Origin: Oxalobacteraceae bacterium CAVE-383
Lineage (GTDB): Bacteria > Pseudomonadota > Gammaproteobacteria > Burkholderiales > Burkholderiaceae_D
Direction of reading: 5' to 3'
DNA length: 64,000 bases
Assembly (NCBI GenBank): GCA_004134995.1
Contig: REGP01000005.1
Span: 1-64,000 of the forward strand
Shown: piece by piece, positions 1 through 7,650 of the stretch
How positions within the stretch are numbered: the first letter of the stretch is position 1
Layout of the letters: each line of letters begins with the position of its first letter
The notes under the pieces: model-generated
What the model was told of the DNA's origin: nothing
The model's database searches: none
Seen by the model: only the letters and a program-made list of their open reading frames with translations
Made by a program: the position numbers and the translations under genes

Positions 1-1110
1 TTCCCGCAATGTCACGCCGAACGCCTTCTCCACCAGCCCGCCCTGCTTCAGGTTGCCGGCCAGTTGCATCGGCAGCGAACCGCGCGAACGGCCCATGCCA
101 TGATGCTGATAAAACGCCGCGCCGCGCGCCAGGATGATCGGCACGCTCGCCAATGAAATCACGTTGTTGATGATGGTCGGCTTGCCGAACAGGCCCTGCA
201 AGGCCGGCAGCGGCGGCTTGGCGCGAACGACGCCGCGCTTGCCTTCAATGCTGTCCAGCAAGGCGGTTTCCTCGCCGCAAATATAGGCGCCCGCGCCCTT
301 GCGCACTTCCAGTTCGAAGGCCTTGCCGGAACCGCGGATATTGGCGCCCAGATAACCGTCCTGCTTTGCCGCCGCGATCGCTTCGTTCAATACGGCGATC
401 GCATGCGGATACTCGGAGCGCACGTAAATATAGCCCTGTGTGGCGCCTACCGCGATGCCTGCGATCGTCATGCCTTCGATCAGCACGAAGGGATCGTCCT
501 CCATCACCATGCGGTCCGAGAAAGTGCCGGAATCGCCTTCATCGGCGTTGCAGACCACATACTTTTGCGCGGCCGCCGCGCCCAGCACGGTCTTCCATTT
601 GATCCCGGTCGGGAACGCCGCGCCGCCGCGTCCGCGCAGGCCGGAATCGGTAACCTGCTGCACGATGGCCGCGCCGTTCATCGACAGCGCCATCTTCAGC
701 CCGGCATAACCTTCATGCGCCAGGTAATCGTCGAGCGATACCGGATCGGTAATGCCGACGCGGGCGAAGGTCAGCCGCTCCTGATTCTTCAGATAGGGAA
801 TCTCGTCGGTCAGGCCGTGCGCCAGCGGATGCGCGCCGTCCTTCGGAAAACTGGCGTCGGCAAAACCGGCATCGAACAGGCTCGCCACATCGGAAGCCTC
901 GACCGGGCCGAACGCGACACGGCCGTTCGGCGTCGCCACTTCCACCAGCGGCTCCAGCCAGAACATGCCGCGCGAACCGTTGCGGATCAGTTTGATTTCG
1001 ATGCCGCGGCGCTCCGCCTCGGCACGAATGGCATCCGCGGTTTCATCGGCGCCGAGCGCCAGCGCGGTCGAATCGCGCGGCACGTATATGGATACAGGAG
1101 TTGCACTCAT
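1..1110 (-). CDS. fdsB: NAD-dependent formate dehydrogenase beta subunit, partial (C-terminus beyond left edge)
   Basis: FMN- and NADH-binding diaphorase subunit (NuoF-like) of the soluble formate dehydrogenase, passing electrons from formate to NAD+ in the cytoplasm. About 370 codons are visible, read leftwards from ATG at 1110. The first ~130 residues resemble the extra N-terminal domain of FdsB proteins; then comes the NuoF-type FMN/NADH glycine-rich motif (GLRGRGGAAFPTG, ~157-169). The CxxCxxC cluster-binding end would lie outside the window. The start overlaps the fdsG stop by one base (TAATG), implying translational coupling. The job is to oxidise formate released from oxalate. Confidence 0.93.
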   Translation of the reverse strand, partial: MSATPVSIYVPRDSTALALGADETADAIRAEAERRGIEIKLIRNGSRGMFWLEPLVEVATPNGRVAFGPVEASDVASLFDAGFADASFPKDGAHPLAHGLTDEIPYLKNQERLTFARVGITDPVSLDDYLAHEGYAGLKMALSMNGAAIVQQVTDSGLRGRGGAAFPTGIKWKTVLGAAAAQKYVVCNADEGDSGTFSDRMVMEDDPFVLIEGMTIAGIAVGATQGYIYVRSEYPHAIAVLNEAIAAAKQDGYLGANIRGSGKAFELEVRKGAGAYICGEETALLDSIEGKRGVVRAKPPLPALQGLFGKPTIINNVISLASVPIILARGAAFYQHHGMGRSRGSLPMQLAGNLKQGGLVEKAFGVTLRE

Positions 1111-1589
1111 TATTTTTCGCTCCGCTTGTCGTCGAGCAGCCGGTTCAACTTGTCGTTGCCGACCCGCGCATGCAATTTATCGTCGAGCATGATGTTGGGG
1201 CCGCAGGCGCATTGGCCCAGGCAGAACACAGGCTCCAGCGTGAACGCGCCATCGGCCGTGGTCTCATGGAAATCGCAGCCGAGACTGCTCTTGGCATGCG
1301 CCACCAATGCATCGGCGCCGCGCGCCTGGCAGGCTTCGGCGCGGCAAATCTGCACCACGTGCTTGCCGGCCGGATGCTGGCGGAAAAAGTGATAGAAGCT
1401 GACCACGCCATGCACTTCAGCGCGCGAAAGGTTGAGGCCGCTGGCAATCATCGGCACCGATTCTGAAGGAATGAAACCGACCTTTTCCTGAACCGCGTGC
1501 AATATCGGCAGCAATGCTCCCGGCAGCGTTAAATGACTTGTGATGATGGCCTGGATTGCCGCCATATCGACCGGCTGCTGCATATTCAT
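1110..1589 (-). CDS. fdsG: NAD-dependent formate dehydrogenase gamma subunit
   Basis: NuoE-like [2Fe-2S] subunit of the formate dehydrogenase, 159 aa from the chosen start. Cluster cysteines fit C-x4-C (C82, C87) and C-x3-C (C123, C127). The ATG at 1589 is chosen because GGAG lies 8 nt upstream; an ATG at 1622 would add 11 residues without a ribosome site. First gene of the fds operon, followed directly by fdsB. A TTGAC-N4-GTCAA box and -10 hexamer lie just upstream, giving a predicted leader of about 29 nt. Confidence 0.94.
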   Translation of the reverse strand: MNMQQPVDMAAIQAIITSHLTLPGALLPILHAVQEKVGFIPSESVPMIASGLNLSRAEVHGVVSFYHFFRQHPAGKHVVQICRAEACQARGADALVAHAKSSLGCDFHETTADGAFTLEPVFCLGQCACGPNIMLDDKLHARVGNDKLNRLLDDKRSEK

Positions 1590-1624
1590 TAAGAAATTCT
1601 CCGTCTTAATTATTGTATGCAAGC

Positions 1625-1667
1625 ATCTTATCGATCAGCACCCACCAGGGGCATTGACCCCGGTCAA
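1625..1667 (-). promoter_or_regulatory. fdsG promoter: FNR-type box plus -10
   Basis: TTGACCCCGGTCAA at 1654-1667 is a perfect 6+6 inverted repeat with 2 nt between the arms, equivalent to TTGAC-N4-GTCAA. On the minus strand it is followed after exactly 23 nt by TAAGAT (1625-1630), a 4/6 match to the -10 consensus. This places the box centre near -42, the class II position for FNR/CRP-family activators. The same layout precedes oxc and frc. The regulator's identity is inference. Confidence 0.65.
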
Positions 1668-1793
1668 TTTGTCCGACATCGCCTTACAAGGATTTTTTGA
1701 GGCGCTTTTGTCTATGAAAAACCCCCATATTTCGGGGTGATTGAAGTGCTTTAAGACATTCGCCAATCCAATATCCCATATCCAAACTCTAAA

Positions 1794-1823
1794 TTGGGAA
1801 TCGATTCGACAACTCCCTATACT
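1794..1823 (+). promoter_or_regulatory. Putative sigma-70 promoter for the 57-aa ORF
   Basis: TTGGGA (1794-1799), an 18-nt spacer and TATACT (1818-1823) make a reasonable housekeeping promoter, with a predicted start near 1830 and a leader of about 35 nt before the small ORF at 1866. Confidence 0.45.
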
Positions 1824-1865
1824 GCAATGCATCGAAAGAATTTTTTATATCAAAGGAGTACTACC

Positions 1866-2039
1866 ATGACTTCAGCTACCAAAAGCTTCAACCCATCGAC
1901 CTCTGCAACATTCGGCTCAAAACTGGCTCAAGCTGCATATACAGTCGCAGCAACAGTTCTGATGCTGGAAATGCGTGAACTGATGGACGCAAAAACATCC
2001 GGCGACAAGTCCGATGCAGCGTTCACATACGGCCTGTAA
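1866..2039 (+). CDS. Small hypothetical protein, 57 aa
   Basis: Family not recognised. The ATG at 1866 follows a strong AAAGGAG ribosome site, which favours it over an in-frame ATG at 1794 lacking one. The product has a Ser/Thr-rich N-terminus, a hydrophobic or amphipathic central stretch (LAQAAYTVAATVLMLEM, ~23-39) and a polar tail. There is no signal cleavage site and no cysteine. It is divergent from fdsG and sits in the oxalate island, with its own promoter and a following hairpin at 2173-2199. It could be a small regulatory or membrane-associated protein; no function is claimed. Confidence 0.6.
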   Translation: MTSATKSFNPSTSATFGSKLAQAAYTVAATVLMLEMRELMDAKTSGDKSDAAFTYGL

Positions 2040-2111
2040 TTCTGCCGCAACTGCATTTCGTTCGCTTTTAAGGCAGTATTCCTGCAGTAAAAGTATCGAC
2101 TGCGGCAGCAA

Positions 2112-2171
2112 GTTTCAAGCAATACAGTTTCAAGCAGCACCGCTTCAAGCAACACCGCTTCAAGCAACAGA
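2112..2171. repeat. Tandem repeat, 4 x 15 bp
   Basis: Four contiguous 15-bp units at 2112, 2127, 2142 and 2157, each starting GYTTCAAGCA and differing by a few bases. The array ends two bases before the perfect hairpin at 2173. There are no spacers, so it is not a CRISPR array. Confidence 0.85.
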
Positions 2172-2172
2172 T

Positions 2173-2199
2173 CAACAGCCAACCTCGTGTTGGCTGTTG
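2173..2199 (+). terminator. Perfect 11-bp hairpin, probable 3' end of the small-ORF transcript
   Basis: CAACAGCCAAC (2173-2183), a 5-nt loop and GTTGGCTGTTG (2189-2199) pair perfectly. The downstream T-tract is weak, so it could be a terminator or simply a stabilising 3' hairpin. Confidence 0.5.
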
Positions 2200-2364
2200 T
2201 CGTTTACGGCCTTGCCCGACCTCTCCCCGATTCACCTGATCGGCAATTCAGGACTGCAGCAATTCCGCATCGCCAAACCGCTTGCCAAACACTTTACCCA
2301 AGCTCAAACTACCCTGCTTAGTTATTAATTTCAGTTATAACTAAATGACGTTTTTTGGGGAAAA

Positions 2365-2405
2365 TTGACGCCGATCAATGCCATTTCCCAAGCGATTCTT
2401 AAACT
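2365..2405 (+). promoter_or_regulatory. FNR-type box upstream of quinone oxidoreductase
   Basis: TTGACGCCGATCAA (2365-2378) fits TTGAY-N4-RTCAA. The best -10 candidate, TAAACT at 2400-2405, is 21 nt further on, 2 nt off the spacing at fdsG, oxc and frc. It may be a divergent regulon member or a chance match. Confidence 0.4.
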
Positions 2406-2430
2406 AAAAATTTAGAAAGAACAAAGCCCA

Positions 2431-3411
2431 ATGCGCGCCATCAACATCAGTCAACCTGGCGGTCCGGAGGTTTTGCAAATCGGCGATCAGACTATCCCCG
2501 CATGCAAGCCAGGCGAAGTATTAATCAAGGTCCACGCAGCCGGCGTCAATCGTCCCGACACACTGCAGCGCAGCGGCAACTATCCCGTGCCGCCTGGCGC
2601 TTCGCCTCTGCCGGGCCTGGAAATCGCGGGCGAAATCGTCGAGGGCGATTTCGCCGGCACATCATGGAAAAAAGGCGATCAGGTTTGCGCCCTGGTGCAA
2701 GGCGGCGGCTATGCCGAATACTGCACCGCGCCTGCCGCCACCTGCCTGCCGATACCGCAGGGCCTCAGCATGATCGAGGCCGCATCGCTGCCGGAAACCT
2801 GCTTTACCGTCTGGAGCAATGTCTTCGATCGCGGCCGCCTGAACGGCGATGAAACCTTTCTGATCCAAGGCGGCACCTCCGGCATCGGCGTAACGGCGAT
2901 CCAGATCGCCGCCGCGCTCGGACATCGCGTCTTCGCGACCGCCGGCTCTGACGAAAAATGCCGCGCCTGCGAAATGCTGGGCGCGGAACGCGGCATCAAT
3001 TACCGCAACGAGGACTTCGTCGAAGCGGTCAAGGCCGCTACCGCCGGCAAGGGCGTCGACGTGATTCTCGACATGGTGGCCGGCGAATACATCCAGCGCG
3101 AATTGAACTGCCTCGCCGACGACGGCCGGCTGGTCTTCATCGCCATGCTCGGCGGCTCCAAGGCGCCGATCAATTTCGGCCAGGTGCTGCTGCGCAGGCT
3201 GACCATCACCGGCTCCACCCTGCGGCCGCGGCCGGTGCCGTTCAAGGCCGCAATCGCCGCGCAGCTGCGCGAAAAAGTCTGGCCGCTGATCGAGGCCGGC
3301 AAGGTCAAGCCGGTGATCTACAAAACCTTCCCGCTTGAGCAAGCATCCGAGGCGCATGCGCTGATGGAAAGCAATGCGCACATCGGTAAAATCGTGCTGA
3401 CGCTGAACTGA
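2431..3411 (+). CDS. NAD(P)H quinone oxidoreductase, PIG3 family (zinc-free MDR)
   Basis: Cytoplasmic medium-chain dehydrogenase/reductase of the quinone-oxidoreductase type, 326 aa, full length. An N-terminal GroES-like domain is followed by a Rossmann nucleotide site GGTSGIG (147-153). The catalytic zinc ligands of alcohol dehydrogenases are not evident, matching PIG3-like enzymes. It is transcribed towards oxc, with an inverted-repeat element starting at its stop codon. A possible FNR-type box lies 53 nt upstream. A link to oxalate metabolism is not established. Confidence 0.85.
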   Translation: MRAINISQPGGPEVLQIGDQTIPACKPGEVLIKVHAAGVNRPDTLQRSGNYPVPPGASPLPGLEIAGEIVEGDFAGTSWKKGDQVCALVQGGGYAEYCTAPAATCLPIPQGLSMIEAASLPETCFTVWSNVFDRGRLNGDETFLIQGGTSGIGVTAIQIAAALGHRVFATAGSDEKCRACEMLGAERGINYRNEDFVEAVKAATAGKGVDVILDMVAGEYIQRELNCLADDGRLVFIAMLGGSKAPINFGQVLLRRLTITGSTLRPRPVPFKAAIAAQLREKVWPLIEAGKVKPVIYKTFPLEQASEAHALMESNAHIGKIVLTLN

Positions 3412-3535
3412 TTCTTGCTTTGGTGCGCGGCGCGCGACGCCGGCTCGGGGGTGCGCCTCCGACGAACGTTTGAAGCCGAGAGGCGGAGGCGCGCGCCCGA
3501 GCCGGCGTCGCGCGACGTGTGCCGAAGCAAGAATC
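3410..3535. repeat. Long inverted-repeat element A (about 50-bp arms)
   Basis: The left arm (3410-3460) and right arm (3487-3535) are nearly perfect reverse complements, starting with GATTCTTGCTT on the left and ending AAGCAAGAATC on the right, with few mismatches. The left arm begins inside the qor stop codon. The central core at 3451-3491 matches the core of the element at 46653-46744 at 38 of 41 positions, while the outer arms are unrelated. It lies between convergent genes. Confidence 0.85.
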
Positions 3536-3562
3536 GCCGATCACCGCAAAAACGCAAACATA

Positions 3563-3602
3563 AAAAAACGGGCCCCCGCCGCAACAGCAGGGGCCCGTTT
3601 CA
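3563..3602. terminator. Bidirectional rho-independent terminator (qor / oxc)
   Basis: AAACGGGCCCC and GGGGCCCGTTT form a very stable GC stem flanked by A- and T-runs. It sits 17 nt beyond the oxc stop and can serve both converging transcripts. Confidence 0.85.
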
Positions 3603-3618
3603 TTTGCAGCTTCCCGAT

Positions 3619-5325
3619 TTACTTCTTGCCGATCGAGCTGACAATGTTCAGGTTGCCGATACGGCCCGATTCAACGCCGGCCGCCGGATCGATGATGGCC
3701 TCGATCAGGGTTGGCTTGCCGGATTTGATCGCAGCTTCCAGCGCATTGGCCAGTTCTGCCGAAGTGGTGGCCCTGACGCCTTCGCCGCCGAGGGAAATGC
3801 CGAACTGGTCGTAACGGGTATTCGGATTGAACGACATGCACGTGAACTGATGCGCCGGACTTGCTTCGTCGCCGCGGTAGATGCCGCCGTTGTTCATGAT
3901 AATCACGGTAACCGGCAAGTTGTAACGGGTGATGGTTTCGAATTCCATCGCGCTGAAGCCGAATGCGCTGTCGCCGCAAATCGCCACAACCGGCTTGCCG
4001 GTTTCAACAGCCGCGGCAACCGCCGAGCCCATGCCCACACCCATGACGCCCCAGGTGCCGGTGTCGACGCGCTTGCGCGGCAGGTATTGATCGATGACCA
4101 TGCGCGCGTTATCCAGCGCATTTGCGCCTTCGTTGACCAGCGTGATGTCCGGATAGTTTTTCAGCACGTCGCGGATTGCGCCCAGCGAATTGTGATAATT
4201 CATCACAGGGGTCTGGGTGGACAGCTTGGAGGCCAGCTTGTCGCGGCTGCCGGCTGCGCGCTCGGCAACGGCGTTCATCCATTCGGTCGGCTTGGCCATG
4301 CCCTTCAGGCCGGCGCGCAATGCGTTGACGCAGGATTGGACGTCGCCAACCAGCGGCGCGGCAATCGGGACATTGCTGTCGATTTCGTTGGCCTGAATAT
4401 CGATCTGGACGAATTTCTTCGGGCCGCCCCAGGTCTTGCCCTTGCCATGCGACAACAGCCAGTTCAGACGCGCACCGATCAGGACGACAACATCGGAGTC
4501 CTGCAGAATCATCGAACGGGCGGCAGCGCCGCATTGCGGGTGCGTATCGGAAACCAGGCCCTTGGCCATCGACATCGGCGTGAAAGGAATGCCGGTTTCT
4601 TCGATCAGCGCCTTGATGTCGGCGTCGCATTGCGCGTAGGCTGCGCCTTTGCCCAGCAGGATCAATGGCTTCTTGGCGCCCTTGATCAGGTCGACCGCGC
4701 GTTGCACTGCGTCAGGGCCGGGAATTTGCGCCGGCGCCGGATCGACGGGAACGAACACGGTCTTCTTGCCTTCTTCGGCGGATATCGTCGTGCTGAACAG
4801 ACGCGCCGGGATGTCCAGATAGACACCGCCCGGACGGCCCGACAGCGCGGTGCGAATCGCGCGAACGACCGCTACGCCGATGTCCTCGACACGGTTGATA
4901 CGGAAGGAAGCCTTGCAATGGGGACGCGCGATGTTCAGCTGATCCATTTCTTCATAGTCGCCCTGCTGCAGGTCGACAATTTCGCGTTCCGACGAACCGG
5001 AAATCATGATCATCGGGAAGCAGTTGGTGGTGGCGTTTGCCAGCGCGGTCAGGCCGTTCAGAAAGCCCGGCGCGGACACAGTCACGCAAACACCGGGCTT
5101 TTTCGTCAGGTAACCGGCGACCGACGCTGCGTAGCCGGCGTTTTGTTCGTTGCGGAAGCTGAAGAATTTATTGCCGCGGGCTTGCCAAAGGCGGCCGACT
5201 TCGGTCACCGGGATGCCCAGCAGGCCATATATGTTCGTGATGCCGTTCATTTCCAGCGCGTCCATCAGGAGATGGAAGCCGTCAGTCAGTTCGACGCCCG
5301 CTGCTACTTGAATGTCGTTTTTCAT
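3619..5325 (-). CDS. oxc: Oxalyl-CoA decarboxylase
   Basis: ThDP enzyme converting oxalyl-CoA to formyl-CoA and CO2 in the cytoplasm, the central step of oxalate catabolism. From ATG 5325 it is 568 aa, the length of the Oxalobacter formigenes enzyme. Visible active-site equivalents are the ThDP-contacting Glu (E60), Y124, Y483, and the C-terminal lid S553 and R555 in a GVESGRI motif. The ThDP/Mg motif GDSAFGF...NN spans 451-479. Start 5325 has an AAGAGA ribosome site; an in-frame ATG at 5382 would add 19 leader residues without one. It has its own promoter (5477-5519) and a predicted ~145-nt leader. Confidence 0.97.
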   Translation of the reverse strand: MKNDIQVAAGVELTDGFHLLMDALEMNGITNIYGLLGIPVTEVGRLWQARGNKFFSFRNEQNAGYAASVAGYLTKKPGVCVTVSAPGFLNGLTALANATTNCFPMIMISGSSEREIVDLQQGDYEEMDQLNIARPHCKASFRINRVEDIGVAVVRAIRTALSGRPGGVYLDIPARLFSTTISAEEGKKTVFVPVDPAPAQIPGPDAVQRAVDLIKGAKKPLILLGKGAAYAQCDADIKALIEETGIPFTPMSMAKGLVSDTHPQCGAAARSMILQDSDVVVLIGARLNWLLSHGKGKTWGGPKKFVQIDIQANEIDSNVPIAAPLVGDVQSCVNALRAGLKGMAKPTEWMNAVAERAAGSRDKLASKLSTQTPVMNYHNSLGAIRDVLKNYPDITLVNEGANALDNARMVIDQYLPRKRVDTGTWGVMGVGMGSAVAAAVETGKPVVAICGDSAFGFSAMEFETITRYNLPVTVIIMNNGGIYRGDEASPAHQFTCMSFNPNTRYDQFGISLGGEGVRATTSAELANALEAAIKSGKPTLIEAIIDPAAGVESGRIGNLNIVSSIGKK

Positions 5326-5476
5326 AGTAATTGTCTCTTTGTAAGTTTCGATTGATGCCGAATTGGTCCCGGTACTTGCCATTAAAACATCGAGCTTTTT
5401 TTGGTCATTTTCATACTTGAAGGCAAGATTCTTTAAATATGCGCGCAGCGAAGCGCATCGCTACCCAAGTGGACAT

Positions 5477-5519
5477 ATCATATCGATTTGCTCCCCCTCG
5501 TATCATTGACCATGGTCAA
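5477..5519 (-). promoter_or_regulatory. oxc promoter: FNR-type box plus -10
   Basis: TTGACCATGGTCAA (5506-5519), extended to a perfect 16-bp palindrome at 5505-5520, is followed on the minus strand after exactly 23 nt by TATGAT (5477-5482, 5/6 to consensus). Box, spacing and hexamer are identical to those upstream of frc at 17161-17203. Confidence 0.72.
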
Positions 5520-5653
5520 TTTTCATCGCATGATAATTTACCTGGTTTTGCCTCTCGCATCCTTGCTTGTCTTACCACTGGCAGGATATCGAAGGAGGAT
5601 TGCGCGCGAGAAAACGCAGGGAGGCGAAAATGGCATGCAAGGATGAAAAGGGG

Positions 5654-5690
5654 CTGCCGGCGCCCCGCAATGGATCGCCGGCGCCGGCAG
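5654..5690 (-). terminator. Terminator after the PanE-like gene
   Basis: CTGCCGGCGCC (5654-5664) and GGCGCCGGCAG (5680-5690) form a perfect 11-bp stem. On the minus strand it is followed by CCCCTTTTC. It begins two bases past the PanE-like stop, separating that operon from oxc. Confidence 0.75.
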
Positions 5691-5691
5691 A

Positions 5692-6702
5692 TTACGCCGC
5701 TTTTTGCAGGCGAACTTGACCGCGGTCTTCTTCGATGGTCTTGCCCAGCAGCTTCACCAGGGCATACACCGTGTCCATATGCGGCGTCGGGGTTTCGGTC
5801 AGACGCGCCAGTTCGATCACCGATCCTACCAGAGCGTCGATTTCCAATGCACGGCCGGCTTCGACATCCTTGAGCATCGAAGTCTTGTGCTTGCCGACCT
5901 TTTCGGCGCCTGCGATGCGCTTGTCGAGCGGCACCCGGAATTCGATGCCCAGCTTGTTGGCGATGACCTGCGCTTCCGTCATCAAGGCCGCCACCAGCGT
6001 GCGCGAGAGCGGATACTGGCAGATATCGACCAGGGTCGAATGCGTCAAGGCGCTGATCGGATTGAAACTCAGGTTGCCCCACAGCTTGAGCCAGATCTCG
6101 GCGCGGATGTTGTCCAGCACCGGCGCCTTGAAACCGGCCTTGATGAAGCATTCGGAAATGCGCGTGACGCGTTCGCTGATTGAACCGTCCAGTTCGCCCA
6201 GCGGGAAGCGTTCGCCCTCGAAATGGCGCACCACGCCCGGCGCGATCAGTTCCGAAGCCGGATAAACCACGCAGCCGATGACGCGCGAAGCCGGGATTTT
6301 TTCCCAGATCACGCCGGTTGGATCGACCGTCTGCAAGCGGCTGCCTTCCAGCGCGCCGCCGGTTTTATGAAAGTACCAGTAAGGAATGCCGTTCTGCATG
6401 GTCACGATCGGCGTATCCGGTCCCAGCAGGTGATGCAACTGATCGGCGATGGCCTCCAGCTGATTCGCCTTGAGCGCCAGGATCACCAGGTCCTGCGGAC
6501 CGGCCTCGGCGTAATTGTCGGTCGCCTTGACGTTGGCGGCGACGTGTTCGGCGCCGTCCTCCATGATGAGCTTGAAGCCGTTGCGGCTGATTGCTTCACG
6601 ATTGGCGCCGCGCACGATGAACGTGACGTCCTCGCCCGCCAGCGCCAGCTTGGCGCCGACGTAGCCCCCGATGGCTCCCGCCCCTACTATTGCGATTTTC
6701 AT
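5692..6702 (-). CDS. 2-dehydropantoate 2-reductase family protein, candidate oxalyl-CoA reductase
   Basis: Ketopantoate-reductase fold, 336 aa: N-terminal NADP-binding Rossmann motif GAGAIGG (residues 7-13) and a helical C-terminal domain including the KLWGNLSFNP segment. Start 6702 has GGAG 5 nt upstream. Established knowledge: in Methylobacterium extorquens the paralogue PanE2 was identified as the oxalyl-CoA reductase making glyoxylate. Inference: lying between oxc and the antiporter gene, with gcl-hyi-glxR nearby, this protein probably supplies glyoxylate from oxalyl-CoA. A true pantothenate role is the alternative. It lies 58 nt downstream of the fumarylacetoacetase-fold gene, so the two are likely cotranscribed. 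Confidence 0.85.
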   Translation of the reverse strand: MKIAIVGAGAIGGYVGAKLALAGEDVTFIVRGANREAISRNGFKLIMEDGAEHVAANVKATDNYAEAGPQDLVILALKANQLEAIADQLHHLLGPDTPIVTMQNGIPYWYFHKTGGALEGSRLQTVDPTGVIWEKIPASRVIGCVVYPASELIAPGVVRHFEGERFPLGELDGSISERVTRISECFIKAGFKAPVLDNIRAEIWLKLWGNLSFNPISALTHSTLVDICQYPLSRTLVAALMTEAQVIANKLGIEFRVPLDKRIAGAEKVGKHKTSMLKDVEAGRALEIDALVGSVIELARLTETPTPHMDTVYALVKLLGKTIEEDRGQVRLQKAA

Positions 6703-6760
6703 GTTTGCTCCGTACAGATGATGCGTACTGATAGATAGAATGAAGAACTGGAAACTGGTG

Positions 6761-7528
6761 TTATTCGAAGCGGTTGCTGAGTTTTCCGATACCCTCAATT
6801 TCGACTTCGACTGTGCTGCCCGGCTTCATCGATCCAACGCCGACCGACGTGCCGCACAAGATGATGTCACCGCAATTCAATGTCATGTCCTGCGAAATCT
6901 TGCTGACCAGCTGCGCGGCCGAAAACAGCATGTCGCTGATCGGATAGTCCTGGCGCACGTCGCCGTTCAAAATGGTCCTGACCGTCAATGCGGCCGGATC
7001 GATGCCGCTGGCCACCACCGGGCCGAACGGACAGAATGTATCGAAACCCTTGGCCCGCACCCACTGTGCGAAGGACGGGTCGCGGTTCAGGATATCGGCC
7101 AGCGTCACATCATTGGCGCAGGTGTATCCGAATATGTACTGCGGCGCATCGGCTTCCGACACATGTTTGGCGGTGCGGCCGATCACGATTCCCAATTCGC
7201 CCTCGAATACAACCTTGCCTTCGGCGGACGGCTTGCGGATGACGTCGTTCGGATTCAGATATGAATTCGGCGACTTGATCAAATAAAGGGGCTCGGGCGG
7301 CCTTGCCAGATTCAGCTTGGCGCCAAGCGCTCCGAAGTTATTCCATAAAGCGATGATTTTGCTGGGCTGGGTCGGCATCAACAGCCTGACCTGGTCCAGT
7401 CCGACAGTTGAACCGGAAGCAGTCGGCGCATCGAACATATCGCCTTCCCAAATCTGAATGCTTTCGTTTTCCAGCGTACCGAAACGTGTTTCGCCATCAT
7501 GTATAAAACGTACCCAACGCTGTGTCAT
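6761..7528 (-). CDS. Fumarylacetoacetate hydrolase family protein
   Basis: Compact FAH-fold protein, 255 aa. The metal-binding signature is seen as FEGELGIVIGR around residues 109-119, with E-x-E, and a later acidic ligand probably lies in YTCANDVTLAD. Family members act on C-C bonds of acylpyruvates, decarboxylate oxaloacetate, or hydrate 2-keto-pentenoates. The substrate cannot be read from sequence; in this operon a small 2-oxo acid is plausible. Start 7528 has an AAGGAAAA-type ribosome site. It precedes the PanE-like gene on the minus strand. Confidence 0.85.
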   Translation of the reverse strand: MTQRWVRFIHDGETRFGTLENESIQIWEGDMFDAPTASGSTVGLDQVRLLMPTQPSKIIALWNNFGALGAKLNLARPPEPLYLIKSPNSYLNPNDVIRKPSAEGKVVFEGELGIVIGRTAKHVSEADAPQYIFGYTCANDVTLADILNRDPSFAQWVRAKGFDTFCPFGPVVASGIDPAALTVRTILNGDVRQDYPISDMLFSAAQLVSKISQDMTLNCGDIILCGTSVGVGSMKPGSTVEVEIEGIGKLSNRFE

Positions 7529-7580
7529 TTTTTCCTTTTCCGGGACGGAGCTGACGGTTCAATGGTTAATGTTTTCCCAT

Positions 7581-7611
7581 TTGCGCCATGCGGAAGCTCC
7601 GCATGGCGCAA
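7581..7611. terminator. Perfect 14-bp hairpin between the antiporter and FAH genes
   Basis: TTGCGCCATGCGGA (7581-7594) and TCCGCATGGCGCAA (7598-7611) pair perfectly with a 3-nt loop, 40 nt beyond the antiporter stop. Neither strand has a good T-tract, so it may be an mRNA-stabilising or processing hairpin between the genes of one transcript rather than a full terminator. Confidence 0.5.
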
Positions 7612-7650
7612 ACCGGCCGTACTTTTAAACTGCTTTTAAGACTTTTACTA

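Larger units (their letters stand above)
2040..2430. other. Intergenic region, 391 nt
   Basis: No convincing gene. It holds a four-copy 15-bp tandem repeat (2112-2171), a perfect 11-bp-stem hairpin (2173-2199), an 8-bp inverted repeat (TTAGTTAT at 2318-2325, ATAACTAA at 2337-2344) and an FNR-type box (2365-2378) upstream of the quinone oxidoreductase gene. The second half is AT-rich, as expected of a promoter. Confidence 0.7.
5326..5691. other. Intergenic region upstream of oxc, 366 nt
   Basis: Contains the oxc leader, the oxc promoter with its FNR-type box (5477-5519) and the terminator of the PanE-like gene (5654-5690). No further gene is supported. Confidence 0.75.

Noticed and set aside
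2112-2171. Possible CRISPR array
   Set aside because: Contiguous 15-bp units without spacers and no cas genes nearby.
3415-5355. 646-aa open frame on the plus strand opposite oxc
   Set aside because: Runs antisense to a well-supported gene; Arg/Ala/His-rich composition typical of high-GC shadow frames, with no domain or ribosome site.
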